Counted from the stretch's first letter, positions 10,287 to 21,521 are shown. The stretch is 64,000 nt of DNA from Chenopodium formosanum (GCA_024500155.1 CM044862.1:23409501-23473500), one strand, 5' to 3'. Program-made: numbers and translations. Notes: generated by a model not told the origin, from the sequence alone.

Positions 10287-13200
10287 TTATCCCCTGATGA
10301 GCACATACTGTGAGGCCAGGAGCCTCAAAGCACGGCGTGCCCTTTTATTAGTATTAGGAGGATACTCTGCTCTTGTCACATAATTGAGGATGTCTGTATA
10401 CCATGGTTCTTCATCTTCTTCTTGTTCATCATCAAGTGCATGAACATAAGCTGGTTCGTATCTTCTCTCTATGGTAAGTGGCATTCTGATCGTGTCAGCT
10501 GGAATTCGCACCATTGATGCTAACTTAGCTAGTGCGTCGGCGAACTGGTTTTCTTCTCTTGGCAAATACGTATATTCCACTTCATCTAGTTGCTCCGTGA
10601 GAGTTTCCAGATGAGCTTGATACGTAGCGAGACTTTCACTCCTCACTTTCCATCTCTTAGAGATTTGGTTAATGATTAGTGAGGAGTCACCATAGATTCT
10701 GAGTTTCTTGATTCCCAAGGCGACAGCTGTTTCTAATCCCAAAATGCATGCTTCGTATTCTGCGGCATTATTGGTGACATCAAAGTCGAGCTTCATGGAA
10801 ATTGGGATGTGTTCTTCATTGGGCGATACAAGCAAAACTCCCACACCACATCCCTTTTGGTTTGAGGCTCCATCGAAATAGAGTGTCCAACTATCGTCTT
10901 CGGTCATGAGTAAATCTTCGTCAGGGAAATCGTACTCATCTTCTTCTTTTTCAGCTTCTTCTAGCGGAAAGTCTGCTAAGAAGTCAGAAACTGCAGAACC
11001 TTTGATGGCCTTTTGTGGTACGAATCTCAAGTCAAATTGAGCTAGATTGACTATCCATCTTGATAATCTGCCGTTGAGTGTTGCTTTCTTGAACAGATAT
11101 TTGAGAGGATCCATCTTAGATACGACATGCACTGTATGAGTGAGCATGTAATGTCTCAGTTTTTGTGCGGCCCATACAAGTGCGAGACACAATTTCTCGA
11201 GTGGCGTGTATCGCGTTTCATATCCTTGGAGTTTCTTGCTCAGGTAATAGATTGCATTCTCCTTGCTTTCGATCTCTTGTGCTAGCATCGTCCCCATCGT
11301 TTCTCTTGTGACCGTAAGGTAGAGTCGAAGAGGAAAGTCAGGTATTGCCGGCGCTAGCACGGGTGGGTTTGCCAAATACTCTTTGATTTTGTCGAAAGCC
11401 TTTTGGCAGTCATTATCCCATGTGACTGGGACATTCTTCTTAAGCTTCTTGAATATAGGTTCGCATATCGCTGTGAGCTTTGATATGAACCTACTTATGT
11501 ACTGCAACCTTCCAATGAAGCCCCGAATCTCCTTCTCATTTTTTGGTGGTGGCATGGCCATGATCGCTTTTACTTTTGAAGGATCTATTTCAATCCCTCG
11601 AGAACTGATCACATATCCAAGTAATTTGCCTGATGTGACTCCGAATGCACATTTTGCTGGATTTAATCTCATGTTGTACTTACGGAGTCTTGCAAAAAAT
11701 TTGCGAAGTGCGACAATATGACCTGGGCGATCTTTAGACTTGACAATCATATCATCGACATAAACCTCCACCTCTTTATGCATCATATCATGTAAGAGTG
11801 TTGTAGCTTCTCTTTGGTAGGTGGCACCCGCGTTTTTCAACCCGAATGGCATTACCGTATAGCAATATGTACCCCACTGTGTGATGAATGTGGTTTTCTC
11901 CATGTCTTCTTCGGCCATCAGTACTTGATTATATCCGGTGTAACCATCCATGAATGACAGGAGTGCATGATTTGCTGTATTATCGACCAGAATGTCAATA
12001 TGAGGTAGAGGGAACCCATCTTTTGGGCTTGCTTTATTGAGATCCCTGTAATCAACACACATTCTGACTCTTCCGTCCTTCTTTGGAACTGGGACCACAT
12101 TTGCTATCCATTCCGGATACTTGGATACTCTGATGAAACCTGCGGCCAATTGCTTCCTGATTTCTTCTTTGATTTTGAGAGCCACATCTGGTTTCATTCG
12201 GCGCAGCTTTTGTTTGACAGGCTTCATACCTGGGATGAGTGGTATCGTGTGTTGAGCTATATCCCTGTCAATTCCTGGCATATCTTGGTATGACCAAGCA
12301 AATACATCAACAAATTCACTAAGCAAGTTAATTAGCTCTTTGCATTCATCTTGACTTAGCGTTAATCCAATTTTTACTTCTTTAACAGTCGTATCATTGG
12401 AAATATTAACTGTTTCTATATCTTCAATAACTGCTGTTTTATTTTCGTGTTCTTCCATTGCTTTTATTATTTCTTTGTCATTTTTATCATTAGCAAAGCA
12501 ATATTGATCAGGGCTAGGGAAATGGCACACATCGTAAGAAAAGGTATTCACTTTATTGAATTCACTGGCTAAAACATCAAGAGAGGCAAGGTCAGCTGCG
12601 ACCTCACCAGAATTATTAGGACTAGAAAGATAAGGCTCAACAAGAGACTCAGGGCTGAACTCTATAGCAGAAAGAGGGTCGGCCTCAAACTCTAAGGACT
12701 CATCTACAGACTTAGACTCAGACTCAGACTCGGACCCAGATGATTCAGACTCATCAAACATAGGACCCTCGCCAGCGGTTATTTCCAACTTCTCTCCACT
12801 TGGCGTGGTGATCCTCAATGTCTTGCGCCATCCCCTTAAAATGTTGTCAGCTTGGACGATTAACTCAGAGGGGTCAAACTCTTTGTTTGCTATGACCGCT
12901 TGAACGAGCTCAGAGTTATCATTGCAGACCGGCTTGGATTCATTTTTCTCCATTCCAAAAAGAAGATTAATTCCCAGATCATCAGAGTTCAGGTTGGCTG
13001 ACTTCTCGGCTGTGGAGAGTTCTTCATCGAGGAAGTCACAATCGAGAAATACTTCGAATCCTGGTTCACGGATCCCATCATGGACAAATGGCTTGGGGAA
13101 TTCATAGCATGGGAAGTCTTCCCCTTCTTTGATGTACTGGCCGTTGAGAGTGAACGGATATGGATCCATGGCCATTTCTGTCTTCGTGATTCGAGCATTG

Positions 13201-13616
13201 TTGCGAGCCTTCAATTTCAAGGCGGCCTGTTTCAAGTCTTCCTTTGTTGGTTCGAATCCTAAGCCGAAAGTATCCTTCTTGATTGCACCAGGATGGCCCC
13301 AAGATTTAGCCATTTTTTTCTTGAGCCCAAGGGTCATTCCAGGAAAGTGACCTTGCTTCTTCAGAATGGCGTTGATACTAGTGTTTGAATAAGGATCAAA
13401 GTCGAGATGACACTTTTCCTCTTCTTCGATCGCAAGAACATCATCTAAAGAAAAACCCCACAGATCTTCATCTTCCTCGTCGTGTTCAACATGGACGATA
13501 GGGGTATCAATAACTTGAATGCGCATAGGAGAAGCATCGATAGTAATCGGAATCCCTCCCACTATGGCTTTCACTTTCTGGTGGAGCGACGAGGGAATCG
13601 CCTTTAGCTCATGAAG
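10287..13616 (-). CDS. Pol of element 1: reverse transcriptase and two RNase H domains
   Basis: The frame is open from just after the stop at 13617 to the TAA at 10287, about 1,109 codons. The N-terminal third is acidic and Ser-rich. RT follows, with the catalytic YVDDM near 11750-11765. A first RNase H-like domain (YLTVTRETMG... to SDFLADF) precedes a second, archaeal-type RNase H (YFDGASNQKGCG near 10850-10885, NNAAEYEA, YGDSSLIINQ). Such dual RNase H is typical of Tat elements. The frame is the same as gag, so the unit would be a polyprotein if the stop at 13617 is bypassed. An apparent start near 13574 is GTG, not ATG, so no independent start is likely. It copies the RNA genome into cDNA in virus-like particles. 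Confidence 0.9.
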   Translation of the reverse strand, partial: LHELKAIPSSLHQKVKAIVGGIPITIDASPMRIQVIDTPIVHVEHDEEDEDLWGFSLDDVLAIEEEEKCHLDFDPYSNTSINAILKKQGHFPGMTLGLKKKMAKSWGHPGAIKKDTFGLGFEPTKEDLKQAALKLKARNNARITKTEMAMDPYPFTLNGQYIKEGEDFPCYEFPKPFVHDGIREPGFEVFLDCDFLDEELSTAEKSANLNSDDLGINLLFGMEKNESKPVCNDNSELVQAVIANKEFDPSELIVQADNILRGWRKTLRITTPSGEKLEITAGEGPMFDESESSGSESESESKSVDESLEFEADPLSAIEFSPESLVEPYLSSPNNSGEVAADLASLDVLASEFNKVNTFSYDVCHFPSPDQYCFANDKNDKEIIKAMEEHENKTAVIEDIETVNISNDTTVKEVKIGLTLSQDECKELINLLSEFVDVFAWSYQDMPGIDRDIAQHTIPLIPGMKPVKQKLRRMKPDVALKIKEEIRKQLAAGFIRVSKYPEWIANVVPVPKKDGRVRMCVDYRDLNKASPKDGFPLPHIDILVDNTANHALLSFMDGYTGYNQVLMAEEDMEKTTFITQWGTYCYTVMPFGLKNAGATYQREATTLLHDMMHKEVEVYVDDMIVKSKDRPGHIVALRKFFARLRKYNMRLNPAKCAFGVTSGKLLGYVISSRGIEIDPSKVKAIMAMPPPKNEKEIRGFIGRLQYISRFISKLTAICEPIFKKLKKNVPVTWDNDCQKAFDKIKEYLANPPVLAPAIPDFPLRLYLTVTRETMGTMLAQEIESKENAIYYLSKKLQGYETRYTPLEKLCLALVWAAQKLRHYMLTHTVHVVSKMDPLKYLFKKATLNGRLSRWIVNLAQFDLRFVPQKAIKGSAVSDFLADFPLEEAEKEEDEYDFPDEDLLMTEDDSWTLYFDGASNQKGCGVGVLLVSPNEEHIPISMKLDFDVTNNAAEYEACILGLETAVALGIKKLRIYGDSSLIINQISKRWKVRSESLATYQAHLETLTEQLDEVEYTYLPREENQFADALAKLASMVRIPADTIRMPLTIERRYEPAYVHALDDEQEEDEEPWYTDILNYVTRAEYPPNTNKRARRALRLLASQYVLIRG

Positions 13617-15593
13617 TCAAGGGCGTCCTAACAGCAGATTGAAAGAGGCCTTGATATCCACCACCTGAAACTTGGTGCGACGCTCAACGGTCCCAGTGGT
13701 TATATTCAGTATGATAGTACCCACGGCTTGACGGCGAGTATTATCGTAAGCGCGAATCCCCTGAGTGGAGGGAGTCAACTCTTCAATCTTTATACCCAAC
13801 TTCTTTGCAGTACGGAGTGGGCACACATTAATTGCAGAGCCATTATCAACCAGGCTCATAGGAACATTCATCTGCCTACACACCACAGTGAGGTGTAAGG
13901 CCTTATTATAATGATCCCCTTCCGGGGGTAGATCCTTATCAGAAAACGAAATCAGATTGCTGGTACTCGGCAGCTCAGTAGTGAGGAAGTTGACCAGTCC
14001 TTGGGGAGTCATGTCGTCATCGACTCCTATCTTCACCAGAGCATTCATTACAGCCTTTCGATGCTCGTGGGAAGTGGCCAAAAGCTTCCATACATTCATC
14101 TCCACCTTGGTTTTTTGTAGCTGTTTGACCACATCGCTATTCACAGGGTCGATGGGATCAACTATCGGATCTGATTGTGGTGGAGGTGGAGGTGGGTTAG
14201 GTTGTTGCAACCGTCCACTTCTAGTGAGAACCTTGACCTCAAGGTCCCCCCAAACATCTTCACTGGTGCCGAGAGACGAACAGGCTATATCTTTGAGATA
14301 GATATCTTCATCATCACTATCCCAAATCCCATTCACTTCTTCAGTGTTTGAGATAAATACAACTTCTGGCAGAGGTTCATTCACAGGTTGAATGAGTATT
14401 GACGGATCAATGGAGACTTCATCTCCCATGATAGCCAGAGCATCAGAAAGAGGACCTGTTTGAATGTTAGGCTTCTTTCCCCCCGGAGGGACAGGAAGTT
14501 GGTTAGCATCTATCAGGTCTTGGATTGCGTCTTTCAGCCTCCAACACTTCTCAGTGTTATGACCCTTGCCTTGATGATACTTGCAATAAGCATTGGGGTC
14601 ATAACTAGCGGTCCTATTCTCAGGTCGAGGTTCTGGGAATGGTCCAATTGGCATAATCAATCCCTTACTATGAAGACGGTCATAAGCAGCATCATAAGTC
14701 ATTCCCAAAGGCGTATAAATCCTCCTTTGCCTTTGGAATTTTTGAGGAGGAGCATTAAGGGTCAGCACATCACTAATGTCGATGTTGTTGGTAGCATTAT
14801 TGGGCTTAGAAGACGAAGAAGAAGGAGTGTCGTTCTTCTTGTTTTTCCAAGTGCTGCTGTTATTGTTGTTACCAACAGACTTCATCAGTTCATCTTCGAT
14901 ATTGATTCCAATATCGTATACAGCTTCAAAGGTACTTAAAGGCAGAAACTTCAAGTGTTGCTTGTATTTATGCGTCAGATTGGAAATGAACAAGCGAACC
15001 ATTTCCTTCTCCTTGGGAGGGTCTACCAGGAGTGCAGCTGTTTCTCTCCACCTACTTAGGTAAGTAGTGAAGCCTTCATTCTCTTTCTGTTTGAGAATGG
15101 AGAGTTCACGTTCAGAAGTCTTGGCCTGAATGTTGCACTTGTATCGGTTCATAAAGCTTTCAGCAACATCTTCCCAGGTCGCGACATGCTTGGATTCTAG
15201 GGAATAGAACCACTGTTGACAGGCATGCTCTAAGGAAAGAGGAAACACCATAGGGAAGAGTGTCACATCTACTCCCTTAAGAGCCATGGTTGCAGAAAAA
15301 GCCTTCAAATGGAACAACGGGTTATCAGTAGGCTTGAACTTGGGAATATCAGCAGTTGAAAATTTTTCAGGGAGTTTCTCTCTTATGGACGAGGAAGTGA
15401 CAGGCTGTTCCACATAAGTGAACTCTTCTGAAATCTTACTCATCTGTTCTTTGATCTTGTCCATCGCAGCAGCAGTAACACTGTTTTGCTTGTCTTGCTC
15501 TACAGTGCTGACTCTAGTAGTGAGTGTCTGCATCATGTCAGTCAACCTTTCGATTGTCCTATTGAGGTTCTCGATGTCTTCCTTAGTGGCCAT
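13617..15593 (-). CDS. Gag-protease of element 1
   Basis: I chose the ATG at 15593 (MATKEDIEN) because element 2 Gag starts the same way (MATQEE); longer open frame upstream has no ATG. The product is about 658 residues. In order: a coiled-coil-like N-terminus, the retrotransposon Gag capsid domain (PLFHLKAFSATM, CQQWFYSLE, ENEGFTTYL), a zinc knuckle with His in place of the second Cys (CKYHQGKGHNTEKC, C-X2-H-X4-H-X4-C, near 14541-14590), a Pro-rich linker, and an aspartic protease with VDNGSA as active site (about 13827-13855). It ends at LLLGRP, where a Trp codon is replaced by TGA. Gag forms the particle; protease cleaves the polyprotein. Confidence 0.9.
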   Translation of the reverse strand: MATKEDIENLNRTIERLTDMMQTLTTRVSTVEQDKQNSVTAAAMDKIKEQMSKISEEFTYVEQPVTSSSIREKLPEKFSTADIPKFKPTDNPLFHLKAFSATMALKGVDVTLFPMVFPLSLEHACQQWFYSLESKHVATWEDVAESFMNRYKCNIQAKTSERELSILKQKENEGFTTYLSRWRETAALLVDPPKEKEMVRLFISNLTHKYKQHLKFLPLSTFEAVYDIGINIEDELMKSVGNNNNSSTWKNKKNDTPSSSSSKPNNATNNIDISDVLTLNAPPQKFQRQRRIYTPLGMTYDAAYDRLHSKGLIMPIGPFPEPRPENRTASYDPNAYCKYHQGKGHNTEKCWRLKDAIQDLIDANQLPVPPGGKKPNIQTGPLSDALAIMGDEVSIDPSILIQPVNEPLPEVVFISNTEEVNGIWDSDDEDIYLKDIACSSLGTSEDVWGDLEVKVLTRSGRLQQPNPPPPPPQSDPIVDPIDPVNSDVVKQLQKTKVEMNVWKLLATSHEHRKAVMNALVKIGVDDDMTPQGLVNFLTTELPSTSNLISFSDKDLPPEGDHYNKALHLTVVCRQMNVPMSLVDNGSAINVCPLRTAKKLGIKIEELTPSTQGIRAYDNTRRQAVGTIILNITTGTVERRTKFQVVDIKASFNLLLGRP

Positions 15594-16052
15594 TGGTTGA
15601 AAGTAGACTGGAGACGGATCTTGTGGAGATGACTGAGGTGGTTTCCTTGTACGCCTCTTTGGTACGAGAGGTTGTTGAGGTATGGACTCGCACCGTAACA
15701 ATCTACCCTTGCTTCTTGCCCAAGCGCTGTGACACCGAAACAAATGCACCTTTTAATGACCAATCCGGATTAAAAAAAAGAAAAAAAGCGAAGTTCTACT
15801 TATTTTTTTTTTTAATAAATAAAAAAAAATGGGAGGATACCATCCGACTTACTCCAAAAAAAAACGACACAAAAAACGAGACTTCCCTAAAATACGGTCA
15901 AAAGTGATGTACGACTAAAAAGAAGAGTGTGTGGACATAACATGTAGGTGATTAGGTGAGGTTATAGACGCGTGTTTTGACCATATAACTAGACACGACT
16001 TAATACCGGACACAAAATCGAGAAAAAAGACTGACGGGACACTTTCCTGGGC

Positions 16053-16165
16053 ACCGTGTCAAGGTGCAAACTGGCGTGACACGGTTAAGACTAACCGTCA
16101 GACGGTAGTTTTTACCGTGTCACGGCACTATTCACCGTGACACGGCAGAAAATGCCGTGACACGG
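16053..16165. promoter_or_regulatory. Leader dyad array 1
   Basis: Six copies start at 16053, 16074, 16095, 16115, 16135 and 16155; the first two are each off by one or two bases. The aligned array in element 3 (35892-36002) keeps an exact 20-bp phase although several motifs have decayed. Confidence 0.85.
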
Positions 16166-16680
16166 TGCACAGTTCCAGGTCAGTTTTGTGATTTTTTTTA
16201 TTTTAATCGATTTTAAGTCCGTACTAATTACTATGTGAGAAAAAAAAACCCTCGGTCATGGGTCAAACAAAAAAGCAAACACATTAGGGTTAGCACCGAA
16301 CAAACACATAGCATGTAGGCACGATGATGTAAAAAGAGTTCGCAAACTAAAGTCGAGGTCTATGTTCAACTACTGGTCAAGCTTTGGGTGTCAAAAGGGT
16401 ACCATGGTTAAGAGTTTGGACGCATTAGCAAGGCAGCCTCCCTTGAGGGTGTATGCCAACGGGCGGCTCCGCGAGTTCGTGATGAAATCGAACTCGACTC
16501 CATGGTTTGGGTGGATTTAATAACTCGGATGAACCCTTATTGCCATGAGCGTTTTTGGGTTGATAGAGCTTAAATCCCCCGGGGCTAAGACGCATGTAGA
16601 ACACATACGTTTTTTAAGAAAAATCAAAGGAAGTCGACTGTGGAAAAAGAAAATAGGTCACCGGACAGATTTTAGGACTG

Positions 16681-16771
16681 CCGTGACACGGCAGAAATTC
16701 CCGTGTCACGGAACAGTCTACCGTCAGACGGTACACTGTACCGTGACATGGCAGACTCTGCCGTGACACGG
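16681..16771. promoter_or_regulatory. Leader dyad array 2
   Basis: Five copies are exactly 20 bp apart (16681 to 16761), with centres GAC, GTC, CAG, GAC (one arm base changed) and GAC. The counterpart in element 3 is at 36520-36610. Confidence 0.88.
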
Positions 16772-16986
16772 CAGTCAGAAAATCTGACTGGTGCCCTGTT
16801 TGCTTTTGCGCGCAACCGAGTTATCCAATTTTTCCTACGGGACAGACCTGAATGTGACGTTAAAACGTCTATGCAAATGCAAAAAATGCCAAATTAATCA
16901 CAGGAATATTTTTCAAGAATCTTTCAAGTCTCATCCACTCATTTTAATTAAATACCGATCACTCAAATCGATAAATAATTAAGAAT

Positions 16987-17006
16987 CCTCCCCAGTGGAG
17001 TCGCCA
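16987..17006 (-). other. Primer-binding site of element 1
   Basis: The minus strand reads TGGCGACTCCACTGGGGAGG, three bases inside the 5' LTR. This sequence type is reported for Ogre/Tat elements as complementary to a tRNA-Arg 3' end. Element 2 has the same site with one base changed. Confidence 0.88.
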
Positions 17007-17009
17007 AAT

Positions 17010-18745
17010 TGTAGGCGTCGCTCGAAGTGTGCCTACGTTAAAAAGCATGTTGTGAATATGCTTGGCACTCATAGGAAGTGGGAATTGACATTACGATTAG
17101 GGACAAATAAAATAGGGAGCCGCCAACATGTTTTTAAGGAACTTGTAAACCGTTCACGGATCATAAAAAGGCAACCACGATAAGGGACAACGATAAGCAA
17201 CGATTGACCCGTGAAGGTTACACCCCATTCATAATCCATGAGATTACTAACTCCATATGGTTCGGAACCACGAAAGGAGGATCGGGGATGATGGTACGAA
17301 GTGAGTCATGGAGTCACATTCGCCCGTATTGGCCTCTACTCGATTCTTATAGTGAGAAGCATTCCTGTGATCTCAAAGGCATACAATAAAATATTCAATT
17401 TGCTCCAAACTATTATTTAACTAAATTGGTTCAAAATTAATGCACACATAATTCTAAAAACTTGGTGATCACTTGATTAAACAACAAGATTAAAAAGGAA
17501 CCTAAACCGGTTGTCCAAATTATCTTATTAGTCGTGATTTTCAATTACATATTCCCTTTAACATGCAATATTGTGATCAAAATAAATAATAATAGAATTA
17601 ATATAAACATAAAAAGAACCAATTTAATCACAATTCTAACAACAGAAAAATCGTTAGAAAAATAATAATAAAAAGAGCATAACTCTTACTTTGAATCTGT
17701 TTGCTTGCAACTACAAAATAATAAAACGAGTCAGTAACTTCAAGGAAATAATAAAACAAAAATTAAATTAAATTAAATAAAAACAAGGTTAATTTTGGGG
17801 CCAAACCCTCAAACGATTCTACCTTTCACGCCTTGGTTTAAGGATAGAACCTCGAGTAAAATATGGACTCCTTTGAGTGCTTGAAGAGGGAATTTTGAAG
17901 TGAAGAGGGTAGGCTAGTGTTTAGGTTAAGAGCATAGGAGAGAGAAAAATAAGAATAATAGAATTCTGGTTGCCCCCGTTCATCAGAAATGAGGGGGTAT
18001 TTATAGGGAAATGTGCTGAGGGAGCACACGGAACCCTAAAATGATAAAAAACCCTAAAAAAATATCCCGTGACACGGTCAGAGTGTACCGTGACACGGTT
18101 AGACTGTACCATCAGACGGTACAAGTTCCCGTGACACGGTCAGTCTTTGCAGTGTCGCGGGAAATTTTCAGAAAACGGAACGGAAAACGCGTTAAGGGTT
18201 TACGCGGAAAGGACGCGGAGCTTCCCGTGTCACGGCAGACCTCCCGTGTCACGGGAAGTCCCACCGTCAGACGGGATGTGTTCCCGTGACACGGTCAAGC
18301 CTGACCGTGACACGGTCAAGCCTGACCGTGACACGGTCAAGCCTGACCGTGACACGGTCAACTCCAGTCCACTTTTCCGTCTAAATTCATTTTTAACCCT
18401 AATTTCTTTCGGCTTTTTGAGTGCCGATTGATAATTACGGGCTTTTTTCTGACTCTTAATATTCGGGCTAAAATGAGAAAATAATAAAAAATTAAATAAA
18501 ATATTTGGGCCAAAAATAATAAAATAAAATAAAAAAAAGGTTTTGGCTTAAAATTAATTAACAAATTAAAACTATGCTTTTATCAAACACCAAGAATGAT
18601 CCATGGACCTTTCAAAAATATGAATTTAATAAAATACGATTTTTTAAGCACTCTCGGGATTAAATACTAAACCCGACCAACAGCGGCGGTGAAAGGTTAT
18701 TTATCATCGGGCTTGGTTTTGGGGAGACATTTTTAGGTGTCTACA
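17010..18745 (-). repeat. 5' LTR of element 1
   Basis: 1736 bp with TG...CA ends in element orientation (TGTAGACACC at 18745, GCCTACA at 17010). TATA box TATAAATA is at 17998-18005 on the minus strand; the U3 dyad array is at 18067-18357. It has four consecutive ccgtgacacgg units joined by tcaagcctga where the 3' LTR has three. Confidence 0.95.
18067..18357. promoter_or_regulatory. Dyad array in the 5' LTR U3
   Basis: Same layout as 986-1255, starting at 18067, 18088 and 18109 and ending at 18347-18357, with one additional 21-bp unit. One copy (18109) has lost a G of the dyad. Confidence 0.85.
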
Positions 18746-21521
18746 GTCACCCTCTTTGATATTTCTGGTCTTGACTTTTTTATTAAAATGTCGTGCCATA
18801 TGCTTTTGGTAGGTTTAGACATGATGCAAAGCTGCCAAGCGTTTTTCATCAAGCAAGACCAATTCGTCGTATCTTGCTCTAATCCAATCAACTTCATCTA
18901 GTTGGCTTTCCAATGCGATTCGAAGAGAAGGGATTTCGAGCTCGATTGGTTGTACAGCTTCAACTCCATAGACCAAAGAGAAAGGGGTAGACCCTGTTGA
19001 TGTACGAACAGAGGTTTGATAACCCCAAAGGGCGAAATGTAGCTTACTTGGCCAATCCCTGTAATTTTCTGTCATCTTTTCGATGACAGTTTTCACATTT
19101 TTGTTGGCCAATTCGACTGCTCCATTTGTTTGTGGTCTGTAAGGTGATGATCGGTGATGCTTGATATGATATTTGTGTAATAATTCCACCCATTCGGCTT
19201 AAAAATGTGTTCCATTATCACTGATCATCTCATGTGGTACCCCATAGCGGCATATGATATTTTTCTCAATGAATTGAGCTACGTGTTTTGCCGTCAGCTT
19301 GGCATATGAGACAGCTTCGACCCATTTGGTGAAGTAGTCGATTGCTACGAGAATGAATTTATGCCCCCCTTGTCCTAGTGGTTATATTTTTCCAATGATG
19401 TCAATGCCCCAAGTGGAGAAAGGCCATGGAGAAGTATACGTGTAGAGAAGCGAAGGTGGAACATGGTGTAAGTTTGCGTAGACTTGACACTTCATACATT
19501 TCTTGATGTATTCGTGACAATCTCTCTCCATAGTAGTCCAATAGTAACCTTGTCATTGAATCTTTTGGACTAACATCTTTGCATTCATGTGTGTTCCACA
19601 TATACCGGCATGAAGGTTTTCCATGGTTTTATGTGCTTCTTTCCTGGCTATGCATAAGAGATTTCTTCCCATTGCAATTCTCTTGTGGAGTTCTCCCCTG
19701 ATGAGCACATACTGTGAGGCCAGGAGCCTCAAAGCACGGCGTGCCCTTTTATCAGTATTAGGAGGGTATTCTCCTCTTGTCACATAATTAAGGATGTCTG
19801 TATACCATGGCTCTTCACCTTCTTCTTGTGGTTCTTGTTCATTGTCAAGTGCATGAACATAAGCCGGCTCATATCTTCTTTCTATGGTCAGTGGCATTTT
19901 GATTGTATTAGTTGGAATTCGCACCATTGATGCTAATTTAACTCGTGCGTCGGCGAATTGGTTTTCTTCTCTTGGCTAATACATATACTCCACTTCATCT
20001 AGTTGCTCCGTGAGAGTTTCTAAATGAGCTTGATACGTAGCGAGACTTTCACTTCTCACTTTCCATCTCTTGGAGATTTGGTTAATGATTAGTGAAGAAT
20101 CACCGTAGATTCTGAGTTTCTTAATTCCCAAGGCGACAGCTGTTTCTAACCCCAAAATGCATGCTTCATATTCTGCGGCATTGTTGGTGACATCAAAGTC
20201 GAGCTTCATGGAAATTGGGATGTGCTCTTCATTGGGTGATACGAGCAAGACTCCTACACCACATCCCTTTTGGTTTGAAGCTCCATCGAAATAGAGCGTC
20301 CAGCTATCATCTTCGGTCATGAGTAAATCTTCATCAGGGAAATCGTACTCATCTTCTTCTTTTTCAGCTTCTTCTAGCGGAAAGTCTGCTAAGAAGTCAA
20401 AAACTGCAGAACCTTTGATGGATTTTTGTGGCACAAATCTCAAGTCAAACTGAGCCAGATTGACTATCCACCTTGATAATCTGCCGTTGAGTGTTGCTTT
20501 TTCGAACAAGTATTTGAGAGGATCCATCTTGGACACGACATGCACTGTATGAGTGAGTATGTAATGTCTTAGTTTCTGTGCGGCCCATAAAAGTGTGAGA
20601 CACAACTTTTCAAGTGGTGTGTATCGCATCTCATATCCTTGAAGTTTCTTGCTCAAGTAATAGATTGCATTCTCCTTGCTTTCGATCTCTTGTGCTAGCA
20701 TTGCCCCCATCGTTTCTCTTGTGATCGTAAGGTAGAGTCGAAGAGGAAAGTCAGGTATTGCTGGCGCTAGCACAGGTGGGTTTGTCAAATACTCTTTGAT
20801 TTTGTCGAAAGCCTTTTGGCAATCGTCATCCCATGTGACTGGGACATTTTTCTTGAGCTTCTTGAATATAGGTTCACATATCGCTGTGAGCTTTGATATG
20901 AACCTACTTATATACTAAAACCTTCCAATGAAACCTCGAATCTACTTTTCATTTTTGGGTGGTGGCATGGCCATGATCGCCTATACTTTTGTAGGATCTA
21001 TTTCAATCCCTCGAGAACTGATCACGTATCCAAGTAATTTGTCTGACGTGACTCCGAATGCACATTTTGTTGGATTTAATCTCATGTTGTACTTGCGGAG
21101 TCTTTCAAAGAACTTGCGAAGTGCAACAATATGGCCTGGGCGATATTTAGACTTAACGATCATATCATCGACATAGACCTCCACCTCTTTGTGCATCATG
21201 TCATGTAACAATGTTGTAGCTGCTCTTAGGTAGGTGGCACCCGCGTTTTTAAACCCGAATGGCATTATCGTATAGCAATATGAACCCCATTGCGTGATGA
21301 ATGTGGTTTTCTCCATGTCTTCTTCAGCCATCAATACCTGATTATATCTGGCGTAACCATCCATGAATGACAGGAGTGCATGGTTTGCTGTATTATCGAC
21401 CAGAATGTCAATGTGAGGTAGAGGGAACCCATCTTTTGGGCTTGCTTTATTAAGGTCCCTGTAATCAACACACATTCTAACCCTTCCATCCTTCTTTGGA
21501 ACTGGAACTACATTTGCTATC
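18746..21521 (-). pseudogene. Element 3, 3' part: RT, RNase H and integrase remnants
   Basis: This aligns throughout with element 1 (about 9350-12100) but is broken by stops and changes. It runs from the RT region (IANVVPVPKKDGR, YVDDM near 21170) through both RNase H domains to the integrase catalytic region, and stops at 18746 where element 1 entered. Its right edge at 21521 is where element 2 entered, so it continues at 31883. The rest of integrase and its 3' LTR must lie left of the window, beyond element 1. Confidence 0.92.

Larger units (their letters stand above)
15594..16986 (-). other. Leader of element 1 with two dyad arrays
   Basis: This is untranslated sequence between the primer-binding site and gag. 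It has A-rich stretches near 15770-15860. Array 1 has copies at 16053, 16074, 16095, 16115, 16135 and 16155. Array 2 has copies at 16681, 16701, 16721, 16741 and 16761, exactly 20 bp apart. No separate ORF1 in sense orientation is seen. Confidence 0.85.
1..18745 (-). mobile_element. Element 1: giant Ty3/gypsy (Tat-lineage) LTR retrotransposon, family A
   Basis: A nearly complete element reads right to left: 5' LTR 17010-18745, primer-binding site, leader, gag-pol (15593 down to 9159), two genes on the opposite strand, polypurine tract and 3' LTR (position 1 corresponds to LTR base 72). Full size is about 18.8 kb, in the range of the Ogre/Tat group. The primer-binding sequence TGGCGACTCC... 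and a second, archaeal-like RNase H after the first are Tat hallmarks. The two LTRs differ at roughly a dozen sites plus a 21-bp unit, so the insertion is young. At 18745 its LTR abuts the integrase coding sequence of element 3, so it is inserted there. The 5-bp target duplication should be GTCAC (18746-18750), with its partner just left of the window. Confidence 0.93.

Noticed and set aside
13574..13576. Independent start of pol
   Set aside because: The codon is GTG, and the frame continues from gag across a single stop.
14460..15063. Plus-strand ORFs opposite gag
   Set aside because: Shadows of the gag reading frame; no start context or family match.
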